Assembly: GCA_023388675.1 (NCBI GenBank)
Contig: JAEWFU010000232.1
Span: 1-6,367 of the forward strand
Direction of reading: 5' to 3'
Origin: Pseudomonadota bacterium
Lineage (GTDB): Bacteria > Pseudomonadota > Alphaproteobacteria > Rhizobiales > Rhizobiaceae
DNA: 6,367 nt
Part shown: piece after piece, positions 1 to 5,323 of the stretch
How the letters are laid out: every line of letters begins with the position of its first letter
Position numbering within the stretch: position 1 is the stretch's first letter
Notes under the pieces: generated by a model
Database searches by the model: none
Seen by the model: the letters and a program-made list of their open reading frames with translations, nothing else
Told to the model about the DNA's origin: nothing
Program-made: the position numbers and the translations under genes

Positions 1-277
1 AGAAGTTTCCCGAAGCAGCCTCTTTCAGGATCAGCTTCTCGAGTGTCAGGTCCGAGACCGCCTTGCGCAGCCGGTCATTCTCTTTCTCGAGCTCCTTCAG
101 CCGCTTCACCTGGTCACCCTTCAGGCCGCCGAACTCCTTGCGCCAGCGGTAATACGTGAACTGTGTCACGCCGATCGAACGAACCGCTTCGCCAACTGAC
201 CGGCCTTGTGACAACAGAACATCAACCTGGCGCAGCTTCGCCACGATCTCTTCAGGTCTATGCTTCTTCTGGGGCAT
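1..277 (-). CDS. IS3-family transposase orfA (helix-turn-helix subunit), last codon at window edge
   Basis: OrfA is the DNA-binding half of an IS3-family transposase. It recognises the element's ends and, usually through -1 ribosomal frameshifting, is fused to the catalytic orfB product. Ninety-two residues are visible. Residues 8-52 form the helix-turn-helix (PEEIVAKLRQ, then SVGEAVRSIGVT and the recognition segment YYRWRKEFGGL). Residues 56-85 form a heptad coiled coil, a leucine-zipper dimerisation region (VKRLKELEKENDRLRK, LTLEKLILKE). The visible part ends ...KEAASGNF, the usual orfA C-terminus, and base 1 would supply the T of the stop codon, so the protein is essentially complete. The ATG start at 277 is preceded by GGAGAGG at 286-292, 8 nt away. 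No frameshift or internal stop is seen. The catalytic DDE part is off-window. Confidence 0.88.
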   Translation of the reverse strand, partial: MPQKKHRPEEIVAKLRQVDVLLSQGRSVGEAVRSIGVTQFTYYRWRKEFGGLKGDQVKRLKELEKENDRLRKAVSDLTLEKLILKEAASGNF

Positions 278-321
278 TCCAACGTCCTCTCCAATGGCTC
301 AATAGCCTACTTCAGGGAGGA

Positions 322-338
322 CCACTTTTCAGGGGGCA
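322..338 (-). repeat. Terminal inverted repeat of the IS3-family element (orfA side)
   Basis: Read on the minus strand this is TGCCCCCTGAAAAGTGG, lying about 45 nt outside the orfA start and running into TCCTCCCTGAAG. It begins with the TG dinucleotide typical of IS3-family ends. Its partner is outside the window, so it is called from the known layout of the family (repeat, short leader, orfA) and not from a seen match. A target duplication of 3-4 bp would sit at about 339-342. Confidence 0.6.
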
Positions 339-583
339 GACCATTCGAACGGTACTTCCCTCTCCTGGACATAGATGCTGAAAGTGCCATCACAGTGACT
401 CGCCGGAAGAACCACACCTTCATTGCGAGAGGCTCGCGACGGTAGGCCCTCCTTCCAGAAGCCGACCACAAAAGCTGTAATCCCCAAGGCCTCGTCGCCA
501 GCCGTATAGAGCCCATCGCAAAGGTGTCGAAGGATAGAGGTATCAATATCCCCGGCGTTCTTCGACAACAAAATGCCGGGCAA
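329..583 (-). pseudogene. Possible gene remnant cut off by the insertion sequence
   Basis: A minus-strand open frame of 84 codons begins at a TTG (581-583, with AGAGAAG shortly upstream) and runs into the IS. Its last two sense codons and its TGA stop (329-331) come from the IS terminal repeat, so the natural C-terminus of any gene here has been lost. The translation has balanced, soluble-protein composition (for example DTSILRHLCDGLY, AFVVGFWKEGLPSR, TFSIYVQEREVPFEW) and little low-complexity sequence, which sets it apart from shadow frames. An in-frame stop lies just upstream at 593-595, so either TTG is the true start or the N-terminus was lost in another frame. Codon use has clearly lower third-position GC than the genes to the right, which fits acquired DNA. 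I do not recognise the family. A chance open frame is a real alternative. Confidence 0.3.
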
Positions 584-987
584 GTATCTTCTCTACGTGG
601 ACGTGGCGAAGAGTGTCGCTCACCGTCGACGGGCCACAGTGTCGACTGCTCGGCGCTACCGTTTCGACACTGGCCGGGCCGAGACGCAGGCTGGCGGCAT
701 GTGCGAAGGTGGAGCCCAATCCTCGGGCAAGGCGGCGACGCAGTCCATGCGTCAGACCCTGATCAGGATGTTGCTTCTTGAAATTGCAGTCGGGCGGGCG
801 CGAATAGCTGTCGCACGGCCCGATGTCGCTCTGTTCTTTGAGGGTTGGTGAGGCCGGTTTTCTGGGCTCTGAGGGCACTTTTAAAAGGCCCTTTCCGATT
901 TTCCAGCGGCCGCTTGAGCCATCCCGCTACAGCCCGCATCTATCCACCACCCCGCGTCGCCCGCCTTCGGTTACTGCAAGACGGTGT
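584..987. other. Gene-poor accessory stretch, no convincing gene
   Basis: This stretch lies between the possible remnant and the terminator of the exported-protein gene. Open frames exist on both strands (plus about 573-851; minus about 543-878 from a GTG), but they overlap each other almost completely, lack convincing ribosome sites, and their translations (rich in Arg, Ser, Pro, His) match no family I recognise. A short imperfect hairpin surrounds the AT-rich TTTTAAAA at about 877-892 (GGGC...GCCC with one bulged A). No tRNA-like fold, CRISPR-type repeat or transposase fragment was seen. It may be decayed mobile or phage DNA next to the IS, but nothing in it proves that. Confidence 0.4.
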
Positions 988-1020
988 CAAACAACAATCG
1001 AGACCCGCTGTCAGCGGATC
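988..1020 (-). terminator. Intrinsic terminator of the small exported-protein gene
   Basis: On the minus strand GATCCGC, loop TGACA, GCGGGTC forms a 7-bp stem (one G-T wobble; arms 1014-1020 and 1002-1008), followed within 4 nt by the T-rich TTGTTGTTTG (988-997). The stop codon TGA of the gene lies in the loop, so the hairpin's first arm is made from the last coding bases. Shape and position fit a rho-independent terminator, though the T-tract is interrupted by G. Confidence 0.5.
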
Positions 1021-1397
1021 ACCGGACAGTTGTGACGGTCGGCGAAGGTGATGATCGCGGCACGGTAGCCATGGCCGCGGCCCTTCACGCGCACAGTACG
1101 CGGCCCGGAACCGATCACTTGAACGTCGCGCAGCCCCATTCGGTAAGCCTTGCGAACCGCCTCGCGCGGCGAGCAGCCGCGGTCGCGATAGGCGTGGCGG
1201 CGATTGTCGCGATAGCCGCGGCGGTCGCGATAGTCGTGACGCCCGCGATCCTCGAAATGCAGGCCGACATTCGGGCCGGAATTGCCGAACCCGAAATAGA
1301 TGCCGCCGTTCTGCGCCTGTGCGGCGGCCGGCATGGCCGACAGCGCGCCGAGGCCGATAAGCGTGGAAAGGGCGGCGGTCTTGATGATCTTGAGCAT
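1011..1397 (-). CDS. Small exported Arg/Tyr-rich protein of unknown function
   Basis: The protein has 128 residues. Residues 1-28 are a clear Sec signal peptide: MLKIIK, a hydrophobic core (ALSTLIGLGALSAM), and an AAAQA-type signal peptidase I site, so it is predicted to be periplasmic or secreted. Residues 30-50 are Gly-rich. Residues 50-74 repeat a basic YRD/RGR theme (HDYRDRRGYRDNRRHAYRDRG). Residues 75-128 look folded (CSPREAVRKAYRMGLRDVQVI, then GRGHGYRAAIITFADRHNCPVIR), with Cys75 and Cys124 placed to form a disulfide. This C-terminal pattern resembles small uncharacterised exported proteins common in Rhizobiales (recalled, not searched). The ATG at 1397 was chosen over an upstream in-frame ATG at 1439 because it starts the signal peptide exactly and has GGAG about 6 nt upstream. 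It lies 92 bp downstream of the GNAT gene on the same strand and has its own terminator. The function is not known. Confidence 0.78.
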   Translation of the reverse strand: MLKIIKTAALSTLIGLGALSAMPAAAQAQNGGIYFGFGNSGPNVGLHFEDRGRHDYRDRRGYRDNRRHAYRDRGCSPREAVRKAYRMGLRDVQVIGSGPRTVRVKGRGHGYRAAIITFADRHNCPVIR

Positions 1398-1489
1398 GGT
1401 CGTCTCCGGAAGCGCTGTGCGTATTTCGATGAACCGCACATTGCCACCGGCAACCTGAACCGGCCGCGAACCGGTCGTTCATCCTGCGT

Positions 1490-2083
1490 TCAGCCAGCCC
1501 GGTCGAGCCGCCTCGTCCAGTATTCCATCGTTTTGACGGTCTCCTCCGTCTTGCCGATGTCGCGCCAGGAGAACCCGGTGGTCAGCCCCTCGATGCGGGC
1601 ATAGCCCCGGTTGCGCCAGAAATCGTCGAGCGGCCGGTAGTTGACTGGCCGCAACGGATGGTCCGCCGGCCTTATGACGGCCGAGAAGACGCAAGCGCCG
1701 AATCCCGCCTCTGCCGCCGCCTTTTCGCGTTCCTCGAAGAACCACACGCCGACGCCCTGCCCGCGATAGCGCTTCTCCAGCACCGATTCGCCGAAATAGA
1801 AGAAATCGGCAGGGTCGAGCCCGCGCGCGGCGAACGGTTCTGCGAAGGCCTCGAAATGATCGGCCAGCGGCGAGGCCGTTGCCGCTCCCACGAGCCGGCC
1901 GCCATCGAAGGCGCCGATCACTACGGCGCCCGGCGATTCCATATAGGTCGCGAGGTAGCGCCGCTCGTAGTCGAGATCGCCGTCGTAAAGGTATGGAAAA
2001 TCCCGGAAAACCGTGATCCGCAGCCGCGCGAGGTCGTCGAAGGCCGCTTCGGCCTCGGCGCGGGCGAGCCTGCGCACCTCCAC
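1490..2083 (-). CDS. GNAT-family N-acetyltransferase
   Basis: This is predicted to be a cytoplasmic acetyl-CoA-dependent acyltransferase of the GNAT fold; the substrate cannot be inferred. The 197-residue protein has the early beta-alpha segment (VEVRRLARAE, FDDLARLRITVFRDFPYLYDG), a central strand pair (AVVIGAFDGGRLVGAATASP), the acetyl-CoA motif A strand FYFGESVLEKRYRGQGVG with the R/Q-x-x-G-x-G pyrophosphate loop RGQGVG at 107-112, and a motif-B-like end (PLDDFWRNRGYARIE). Length is close to a single GNAT domain plus a short C-terminal extension. The GTG start at 2083 was chosen because GAAGGA lies 8 nt upstream and because it begins 4 bp after the stop of the NTF2-like gene. A longer form from TTG at 2122 would overlap that gene by 35 bp. 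The ribosome site lies inside the end of the upstream gene, so the two are probably translationally coupled. Confidence 0.85.
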   Translation of the reverse strand: MEVRRLARAEAEAAFDDLARLRITVFRDFPYLYDGDLDYERRYLATYMESPGAVVIGAFDGGRLVGAATASPLADHFEAFAEPFAARGLDPADFFYFGESVLEKRYRGQGVGVWFFEEREKAAAEAGFGACVFSAVIRPADHPLRPVNYRPLDDFWRNRGYARIEGLTTGFSWRDIGKTEETVKTMEYWTRRLDRAG

Positions 2084-2087
2084 CCGT

Positions 2088-2501
2088 TCAGTCCTTCGCG
2101 ACCTGCGCGGTCCAGTCGGCAAGGTTGTAATAGGTGGTCACGCGCGAGATGAGCCCGTCGTCGATCTCGAAGAAGATGCCGGCCGGCAGCGAATAGGTCT
2201 GGCCATTGGCTTCGGGAAGCCCCTCGGCGGTCGCCAGATAGGTCCCGCGCACGGTGAACTCGGCCGCCGCGCGGCCGCCGCCCTGGTTGACCATGATCGC
2301 CACGTCCGACAGTTCCTCGCGATAGTGCCGGTCCATCATGCCGAGGAACCAGCGGAACTTTTCCTTGCCGATCTCGCGGCCGCCCTGGTTGATGTCGTGG
2401 GCAACCTCCTCGGAAAGACAGGCCAGCATCGCGTCGCGGTCGCCCGAATTGAAGGCGGCGATGTAGCGCTCGATCAGCGTGCGGGTATCGGTTTCGCTCA
2501 T
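2088..2501 (-). CDS. NTF2-like protein (SnoaL / ketosteroid-isomerase-like)
   Basis: This 137-residue protein fits a single NTF2-fold domain, the cone-shaped alpha+beta pocket used by ketosteroid isomerases, SnoaL cyclases and many small binding proteins. The N-terminal helix (TLIERYIAAFNSGDRDAMLACLSEEVAHDINQ) matches the classic signature in which a helix of the form 'Y..AFN.GD.DA...L...V.HD' opens the fold. Later strands are AAAEFTVRGTYLAT, YSLPAGIFFEIDDGLISRVTTYYN and a closing DWTAQV. His35-Asp36 lie at the mouth of the pocket in this family and could act in catalysis, but the reaction is unknown; many members are annotated only as steroid delta-isomerase-like. The ATG at 2501 has AGGA 8 nt upstream. 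It is followed almost immediately by the GNAT gene. It begins 107 bp after the YcgN-type gene, with a weak terminator between, so it may have its own promoter. No signal peptide: cytoplasmic. Confidence 0.86.
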   Translation of the reverse strand: MSETDTRTLIERYIAAFNSGDRDAMLACLSEEVAHDINQGGREIGKEKFRWFLGMMDRHYREELSDVAIMVNQGGGRAAAEFTVRGTYLATAEGLPEANGQTYSLPAGIFFEIDDGLISRVTTYYNLADWTAQVAKD

Positions 2502-2568
2502 GGTCGGTCTCGATCCTTGTCTGTGGCCTGGGTTTGTCTAGCCGCCGTGCGGCCCGTCGGATAGGTGG

Positions 2569-2588
2569 AAAACGGCAGCCAAAGCTGC
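2569..2588 (-). terminator. Weak intrinsic terminator candidate after the YcgN-type gene
   Basis: On the minus strand GCAGC, loop TTTG, GCTGC is followed after CG by TTTT. The stem has only 5 bp and the T-run is 4 long, so this is a marginal call. Its place, 20-40 bp beyond the stop at 2609 and before the next gene, suits a terminator or attenuator. Confidence 0.3.
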
Positions 2589-2608
2589 GGCAGCGACGCG
2601 TCGCGCCC

Positions 2609-3097
2609 TCAGGGTTCCTCGTCCAGCATATAGTCGAAATAATCCTCCGGCTCGGCAAGGTCGCTCTCGCTGGCCGTCACCTTGCCGCGCACGGAAACGC
2701 CCGCCTCGTGCACCGTCTCCCGGCTGCCGGAGACGAGATGATGCCACCAGTAGAGGTCGCGCCCTTCCGCAACCAGCCTGTAGGCGCATGTTTGCGGCAG
2801 CCAGCGGATCGCGGGCACGTTCTGGGGCGTCAGCCCCACGCAGTCGGGCACCACCGCCAGCCGGTGCTCGTAGTCGCGGCAGCGGCAGGCGCCGGCATCG
2901 AAGAGGCGGCAGGCGACGCTCGTCCAGTAGATCTCGCCGCTGTCCTCGTCCTCGAGCTTGGACAGGCAGCATTTGCCGCAGCCGTCGCACAGCGCCTCCC
3001 ATTCCTGCGGCGTCATCGCCTCGAGCGTCTTGGTTTTCCAGAAAGGCTGCATCATCGGGCCGGTTTGCGCGCTTGCGCCCGCCCGGTCAAGCGCCAT
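2609..3097 (-). CDS. YcgN-family cysteine-cluster protein (CxxCxxCC, UPF0260)
   Basis: This 162-residue protein matches the YcgN/UPF0260 family, known in E. coli as YcgN (about 150 residues), of unknown biochemical role. The hallmark is the motif [27 protein letters not shown]. The CxxCxxCC cluster is Cys37, Cys40, Cys43 and Cys44, thought from the family to chelate a metal (zinc or iron). Further conserved cysteines follow at 63, 71, 73, 86 and 104 ([44 protein letters not shown]). The acidic tail ([11 protein letters not shown]) is also usual. No signal peptide or membrane segment: cytoplasmic. The ATG at 3097 has AGG 5 nt upstream; the family homology starts only at residue 17, so ATG 3055 (residue 15) is a serious alternative. 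It is divergent from the OmpA-family gene, with 127 bp between them. Confidence 0.9.
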   Translation of the reverse strand: MALDRAGASAQTGPMMQPFWKTKTLEAMTPQEWEALCDGCGKCCLSKLEDEDSGEIYWTSVACRLFDAGACRCRDYEHRLAVVPDCVGLTPQNVPAIRWLPQTCAYRLVAEGRDLYWWHHLVSGSRETVHEAGVSVRGKVTASESDLAEPEDYFDYMLDEEP

Positions 3098-3158
3098 GGC
3101 CGCCTGCCATGCTTTCGCCGTGAAATCGCCAGCCTTTCGGCCATCTCTGCCTGCCGGG

Positions 3159-3183
3159 GGAACCTTTGCAGGCGCATCGAGTT
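3159..3183 (+). promoter_or_regulatory. EcfG-type (general stress sigma factor) promoter candidate for the OmpA-family gene
   Basis: The -35-like GGAAC (3159-3163) is followed by 16 bases and AGTT (3180-3183). The published alphaproteobacterial EcfG consensus is GGAAC, 16-17 bases, then CGTT, so only the weakly conserved first base of the -10 element differs. Transcription would start near 3190, giving a leader of about 35 nt before the ATG at 3225. No better sigma-70 promoter was seen in this intergenic region. The call is from motif reading only. Confidence 0.5.
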
Positions 3184-3224
3184 GCTGTCGCGAACGGGAC
3201 CATCGGACAGGAGTTTACCGCACG

Positions 3225-5174
3225 ATGAAACGAGCACCCATCCTCACAGGCACCGCGTTGGCGCTGGTCATGGCCGCAGCACAGGCACAGGCCGCACAGC
3301 CGGGAGCCGCGATGAAGCCGGACGACGCGCGCGCGAATGTCCCGCTCGTCCTCGCACAGGCCGAGGAACAACTGAGTGAAGAGGAACTGCTGAGGCGTCA
3401 GCGCGAGGCGGAGGAAGGGGCACGGGAAGAAGCGCCCGCGGCCGAGGAGCAGGCGCCTGCTGAAGAACCCGCGGAAGAACAGGCACCTGCCGAAGAAGCC
3501 CCGCCTGCTGCCGAGGAGGCACCGGCACCCGCTGAAGAGCCAGCGCCCGAGCCGGAACCCGAGCCTGCACCAGAACCTCAGGCAGCCCCGGAGCCCGAGC
3601 CGGAACCCGAGGCCGCACCGCGGCCCGAGACGGAGCGCGGTCTGCAATTCGAGCAGGAAGACGCGCCTGAGGAGGCCGAACCTGCACCTGCCGAGGAAGC
3701 CCCGGCCGAGGCGCCCGCTGAAGAACCGGTGACCGAGGAAGAGCCCCCTGCTGCCCAGGAACCCGAGCAGGCGCCCGCCGCAGAGGAGACCCCTGCGCCT
3801 GAGGCGGAACAGCCCGCTCCGACCCCGGAACCCGCGCCGGCGCAGGAGCCATCCGCTGAACAACCGGCCGAGGAGGAAACCCCTCAGGCCGACGAGCCCG
3901 GCCTCCAGTTCGAGCAGGACGAACCTGCTCCTGAGGCGGAACAGCAACCTGAGCCTGCCGATGAGGGCGAGCCGGTGATGGAAGGCGAGGAAGCTGCCCC
4001 CGAGGCCGAGGAACCGCCTGCCGAAGGCGAGGCGCCAGCGCCGGCGGAAGACGCCCCGGATGCGCCTGCCGACGAGGAGGCAACCGGCGAGGAAGCCCCG
4101 ATCCTCGACAGCCAGAAGGAAGGCGACGCCGCGCAGCAACAGCCTGAAGGCGAAGGCGAGGCTGAGGAGGAAGGCTTGACCTTCGAGGAAGAAGCCGGTC
4201 CTCCGCCGACTTCGGATTCCGAAGCCCAGCAGCTTGAGGAGCCGGTCGAGGTCGAGTCGCTTCGCGCCGAGGAAGGCCGTCGCATCGAACGCCGGGACCG
4301 TCGCGAACGCCGCGAAGGCACCGACGTGCTGCGCGAGATCGGCGACCGCTTCGTCATCCAGCTCAACAATCAGGTCGTGGTTCAGAGCGACGATCGCGAG
4401 CGTATTGGCCGCGACGCCGACGAGGTCTACTATGAGGAGCTGCCCCGCGGCCGTGTCCGCGAGACTGTAGTGCGCTCCAATGGCGTTCAGGTCGTGACTG
4501 TGCGTGACCGCTACGGCGACGTGGTTCGTCGTTCGCGCATCATGCCCGACGGGCAGGAATACGTGCTGGTCTACACGGACCGACGCGACCGCGAGGAGTT
4601 CCGCGAGTGGCGAGACCCGGCCCGCGACCTGCCGCCGCTGCGCCTCACCATTCCCCGCGACGAGTACATTCTCGACGCTCGCCGCGTGCAGGATGAGGAC
4701 ATGTACTACCAGTTCCTCGACCAGCCGCCGGTCGAGCTGGTACGTCGCCTCTACACCGTCGATGAGGTGAAGTATTCGGCCCGCGTTCGCGACAGCGTCC
4801 GCCGCGTCGACCTCGACACCATCACCTTCGAGTTCGGTTCAGCCTCGATTTCCGAGAGCGAGATTCCCCGTCTCGAAGGCGTGGCGAGCGCGATGGAGCG
4901 TCTGCTGGAGGAAAATCCGGCAGAAACCTTCCTGATCGAAGGCCACACTGATGCCGTGGGTTCCGACGAGGCCAATCTGGCCCTGTCAGACCAGCGTGCG
5001 GAATCGGTCGCGATCGCTTTGACGAACGTGTTCGCAATTCCGCCCGAAAATCTGGTTACACAGGGCTATGGCGAAACCTATCTGAAGGTGGATACGGAAG
5101 AGCCTGCGCGTGAAAACCGCCGCGTTGCGATACGCCGCATCACGCCTCTCGTCTCGCCCGTGGCGAGCCGATAG
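3225..5174 (+). CDS. OmpA-family peptidoglycan-binding envelope protein with long Glu/Pro/Ala linker
   Basis: This 649-residue exported protein probably anchors the outer envelope to peptidoglycan. Residues 1-23 are a signal peptide (MKRAPILTGTALALVMAAAQ, AxA site). Residues about 46-345 are a highly acidic Glu/Pro/Ala low-complexity stretch, likely disordered and extended. Residues 346-365 switch to a basic patch (RRIERRDRRERREG). Residues 365-520 form a less repetitive region (DVLREIGDRFVIQLNNQVVVQ; VVTVRDRYGDVVRRSRIMPDG) seen in related Rhizobiales OmpA-family proteins. Residues 525-645 are the OmpA C-terminal domain: TFEFGSASISESEI, LIEGHTDAVGS (Asp of HTD at 575) and ENRRVAIRR (631), the Asp and Arg that bind diaminopimelate. 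There is no N-terminal eight-strand barrel as in E. coli OmpA. ATG 3225 was chosen because it starts the signal peptide; AGGAG lies 11 nt upstream, rather far. A strong terminator follows, so the gene appears monocistronic. Confidence 0.92.
   Translation: MKRAPILTGTALALVMAAAQAQAAQPGAAMKPDDARANVPLVLAQAEEQLSEEELLRRQREAEEGAREEAPAAEEQAPAEEPAEEQAPAEEAPPAAEEAPAPAEEPAPEPEPEPAPEPQAAPEPEPEPEAAPRPETERGLQFEQEDAPEEAEPAPAEEAPAEAPAEEPVTEEEPPAAQEPEQAPAAEETPAPEAEQPAPTPEPAPAQEPSAEQPAEEETPQADEPGLQFEQDEPAPEAEQQPEPADEGEPVMEGEEAAPEAEEPPAEGEAPAPAEDAPDAPADEEATGEEAPILDSQKEGDAAQQQPEGEGEAEEEGLTFEEEAGPPPTSDSEAQQLEEPVEVESLRAEEGRRIERRDRRERREGTDVLREIGDRFVIQLNNQVVVQSDDRERIGRDADEVYYEELPRGRVRETVVRSNGVQVVTVRDRYGDVVRRSRIMPDGQEYVLVYTDRRDREEFREWRDPARDLPPLRLTIPRDEYILDARRVQDEDMYYQFLDQPPVELVRRLYTVDEVKYSARVRDSVRRVDLDTITFEFGSASISESEIPRLEGVASAMERLLEENPAETFLIEGHTDAVGSDEANLALSDQRAESVAIALTNVFAIPPENLVTQGYGETYLKVDTEEPARENRRVAIRRITPLVSPVASR
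3402..4260 (+). repeat. Glu/Pro/Ala low-complexity coding tract with three GLxFE motifs
   Basis: This tract codes for about 285 residues built almost only from Glu, Pro, Ala, Gln, Asp and Gly, in EEAPAEEP-like and PEPEPEP-like blocks. It has a single lysine near its end and no aromatic residues except the Phe of three similar motifs: GLQFEQE at residue 139, GLQFEQD at residue 226 and GLTFEEE at residue 317, spaced 87 and 91 residues apart. The pattern suggests growth by duplication of a unit followed by drift. The biased composition also opens long spurious frames on the opposite strand (for example 3087-4139), which should not be called as genes. Confidence 0.8.
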
Positions 5175-5212
5175 TTCCCTGCCCCGTTCCCGCCAGTCGG
5201 GAATGATGGCGA

Positions 5213-5249
5213 AAGCCCGGCCGGTTCCCCCTCCCCGGCCGGGCTTCTT
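5213..5249 (+). terminator. Strong intrinsic terminator after the OmpA-family gene
   Basis: A perfect 12-bp stem (AAGCCCGGCCGG at 5213-5224 and its complement at 5235-5246) with a 10-nt loop is followed by a short T-rich run (TTCTTATAT). It begins 38 bp after the stop codon. A smaller hairpin, TTCCCG/CGGGAA (5187-5203), lies between the stop and this stem and could add stability to the mRNA end. Confidence 0.82.
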
Positions 5250-5310
5250 ATATGCGCCTTGAACTTTCGTCCCGGTGACGAACGCATTGCGCGGTGCCAG
5301 AGTGCATGGG

Positions 5311-5318
5311 AGGGAGGG
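5311..5318 (+). promoter_or_regulatory. Ribosome binding site that fixes the start of the exonuclease-CBS gene
   Basis: AGGGAGGG sits 5 nt before the ATG at 5324. An in-frame ATG at 5306 would place this sequence inside the coding region, so the downstream ATG is preferred. Confidence 0.6.
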
Positions 5319-5323
5319 ATCCG

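Larger units (their letters stand above)
1..338 (-). mobile_element. IS3-family insertion sequence (IS407-like group), orfA end only
   Basis: This is one end of an insertion sequence that continues past the left edge. It holds an orfA transposase reading leftward, a short leader of about 60 bp, and an outer end that on the minus strand begins TGCCCCCTGAAAAGTGG, the TG-start expected for IS3-family terminal repeats. The IS3 family (DDE transposase made from orfA and orfB) is recognised from the orfA protein. Assignment to the IS407-like group rests on recalled similarity of that protein and of the terminal sequence, not on a search. The outer boundary at 338 is inferred. The other terminal repeat and the second copy of any target duplication are outside the window, so whether the element is complete or active cannot be judged. 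Confidence 0.8.

Noticed and set aside
573..851. Plus-strand open frame of 92 codons from an ATG
   Set aside because: No clear ribosome site and no recognised domain. It competes with an equally open minus-strand frame, so neither can be preferred.
543..878. Minus-strand open frame of 111 codons from a GTG
   Set aside because: No ribosome site, composition unlike a folded protein, overlapped by a similarly open plus-strand frame and by the possible remnant. No family recognised, so it is described only as part of the gene-poor stretch.
1459..1475. Inverted repeat ACCGG/CCGGT between the GNAT and exported-protein genes
   Set aside because: Only a 5-bp stem with no T-run, so it is not a convincing terminator. 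It also reads as two direct copies of CCGGTTC on the minus strand, too short to interpret.
2084..2122. Longer GNAT start at TTG 2122
   Set aside because: It would overlap the NTF2-like gene by 35 bp, uses a rare start codon and adds a basic extension not part of the GNAT fold. The GTG at 2083 has a well-placed ribosome site.
2593..2604. Perfect 12-bp palindrome GCGACGCGTCGC between the YcgN-type and NTF2-like genes
   Set aside because: In high-GC DNA such short GC palindromes are common by chance. No second copy was noticed and no T-run follows it, so neither an operator nor a terminator is supported.
3087..4139. Long open frame on the minus strand opposite the OmpA-family gene (350 codons, Leu/Gly/Arg-rich)
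   Set aside because: It is the mirror of the Glu/Pro/Ala coding tract: GAG/GAA and GCC/CCG codons read backwards give Leu, Gly and Arg with few stops. It has no domain-like sequence and overlaps a well-supported gene.
5259..5288. TTGAAC as a possible -35 element for the exonuclease-CBS gene
   Set aside because: At 17-18 bp spacing the -10 position reads ACGCAT or CGCATT, a poor match. A promoter must be in this gap, but the sequence does not show where.
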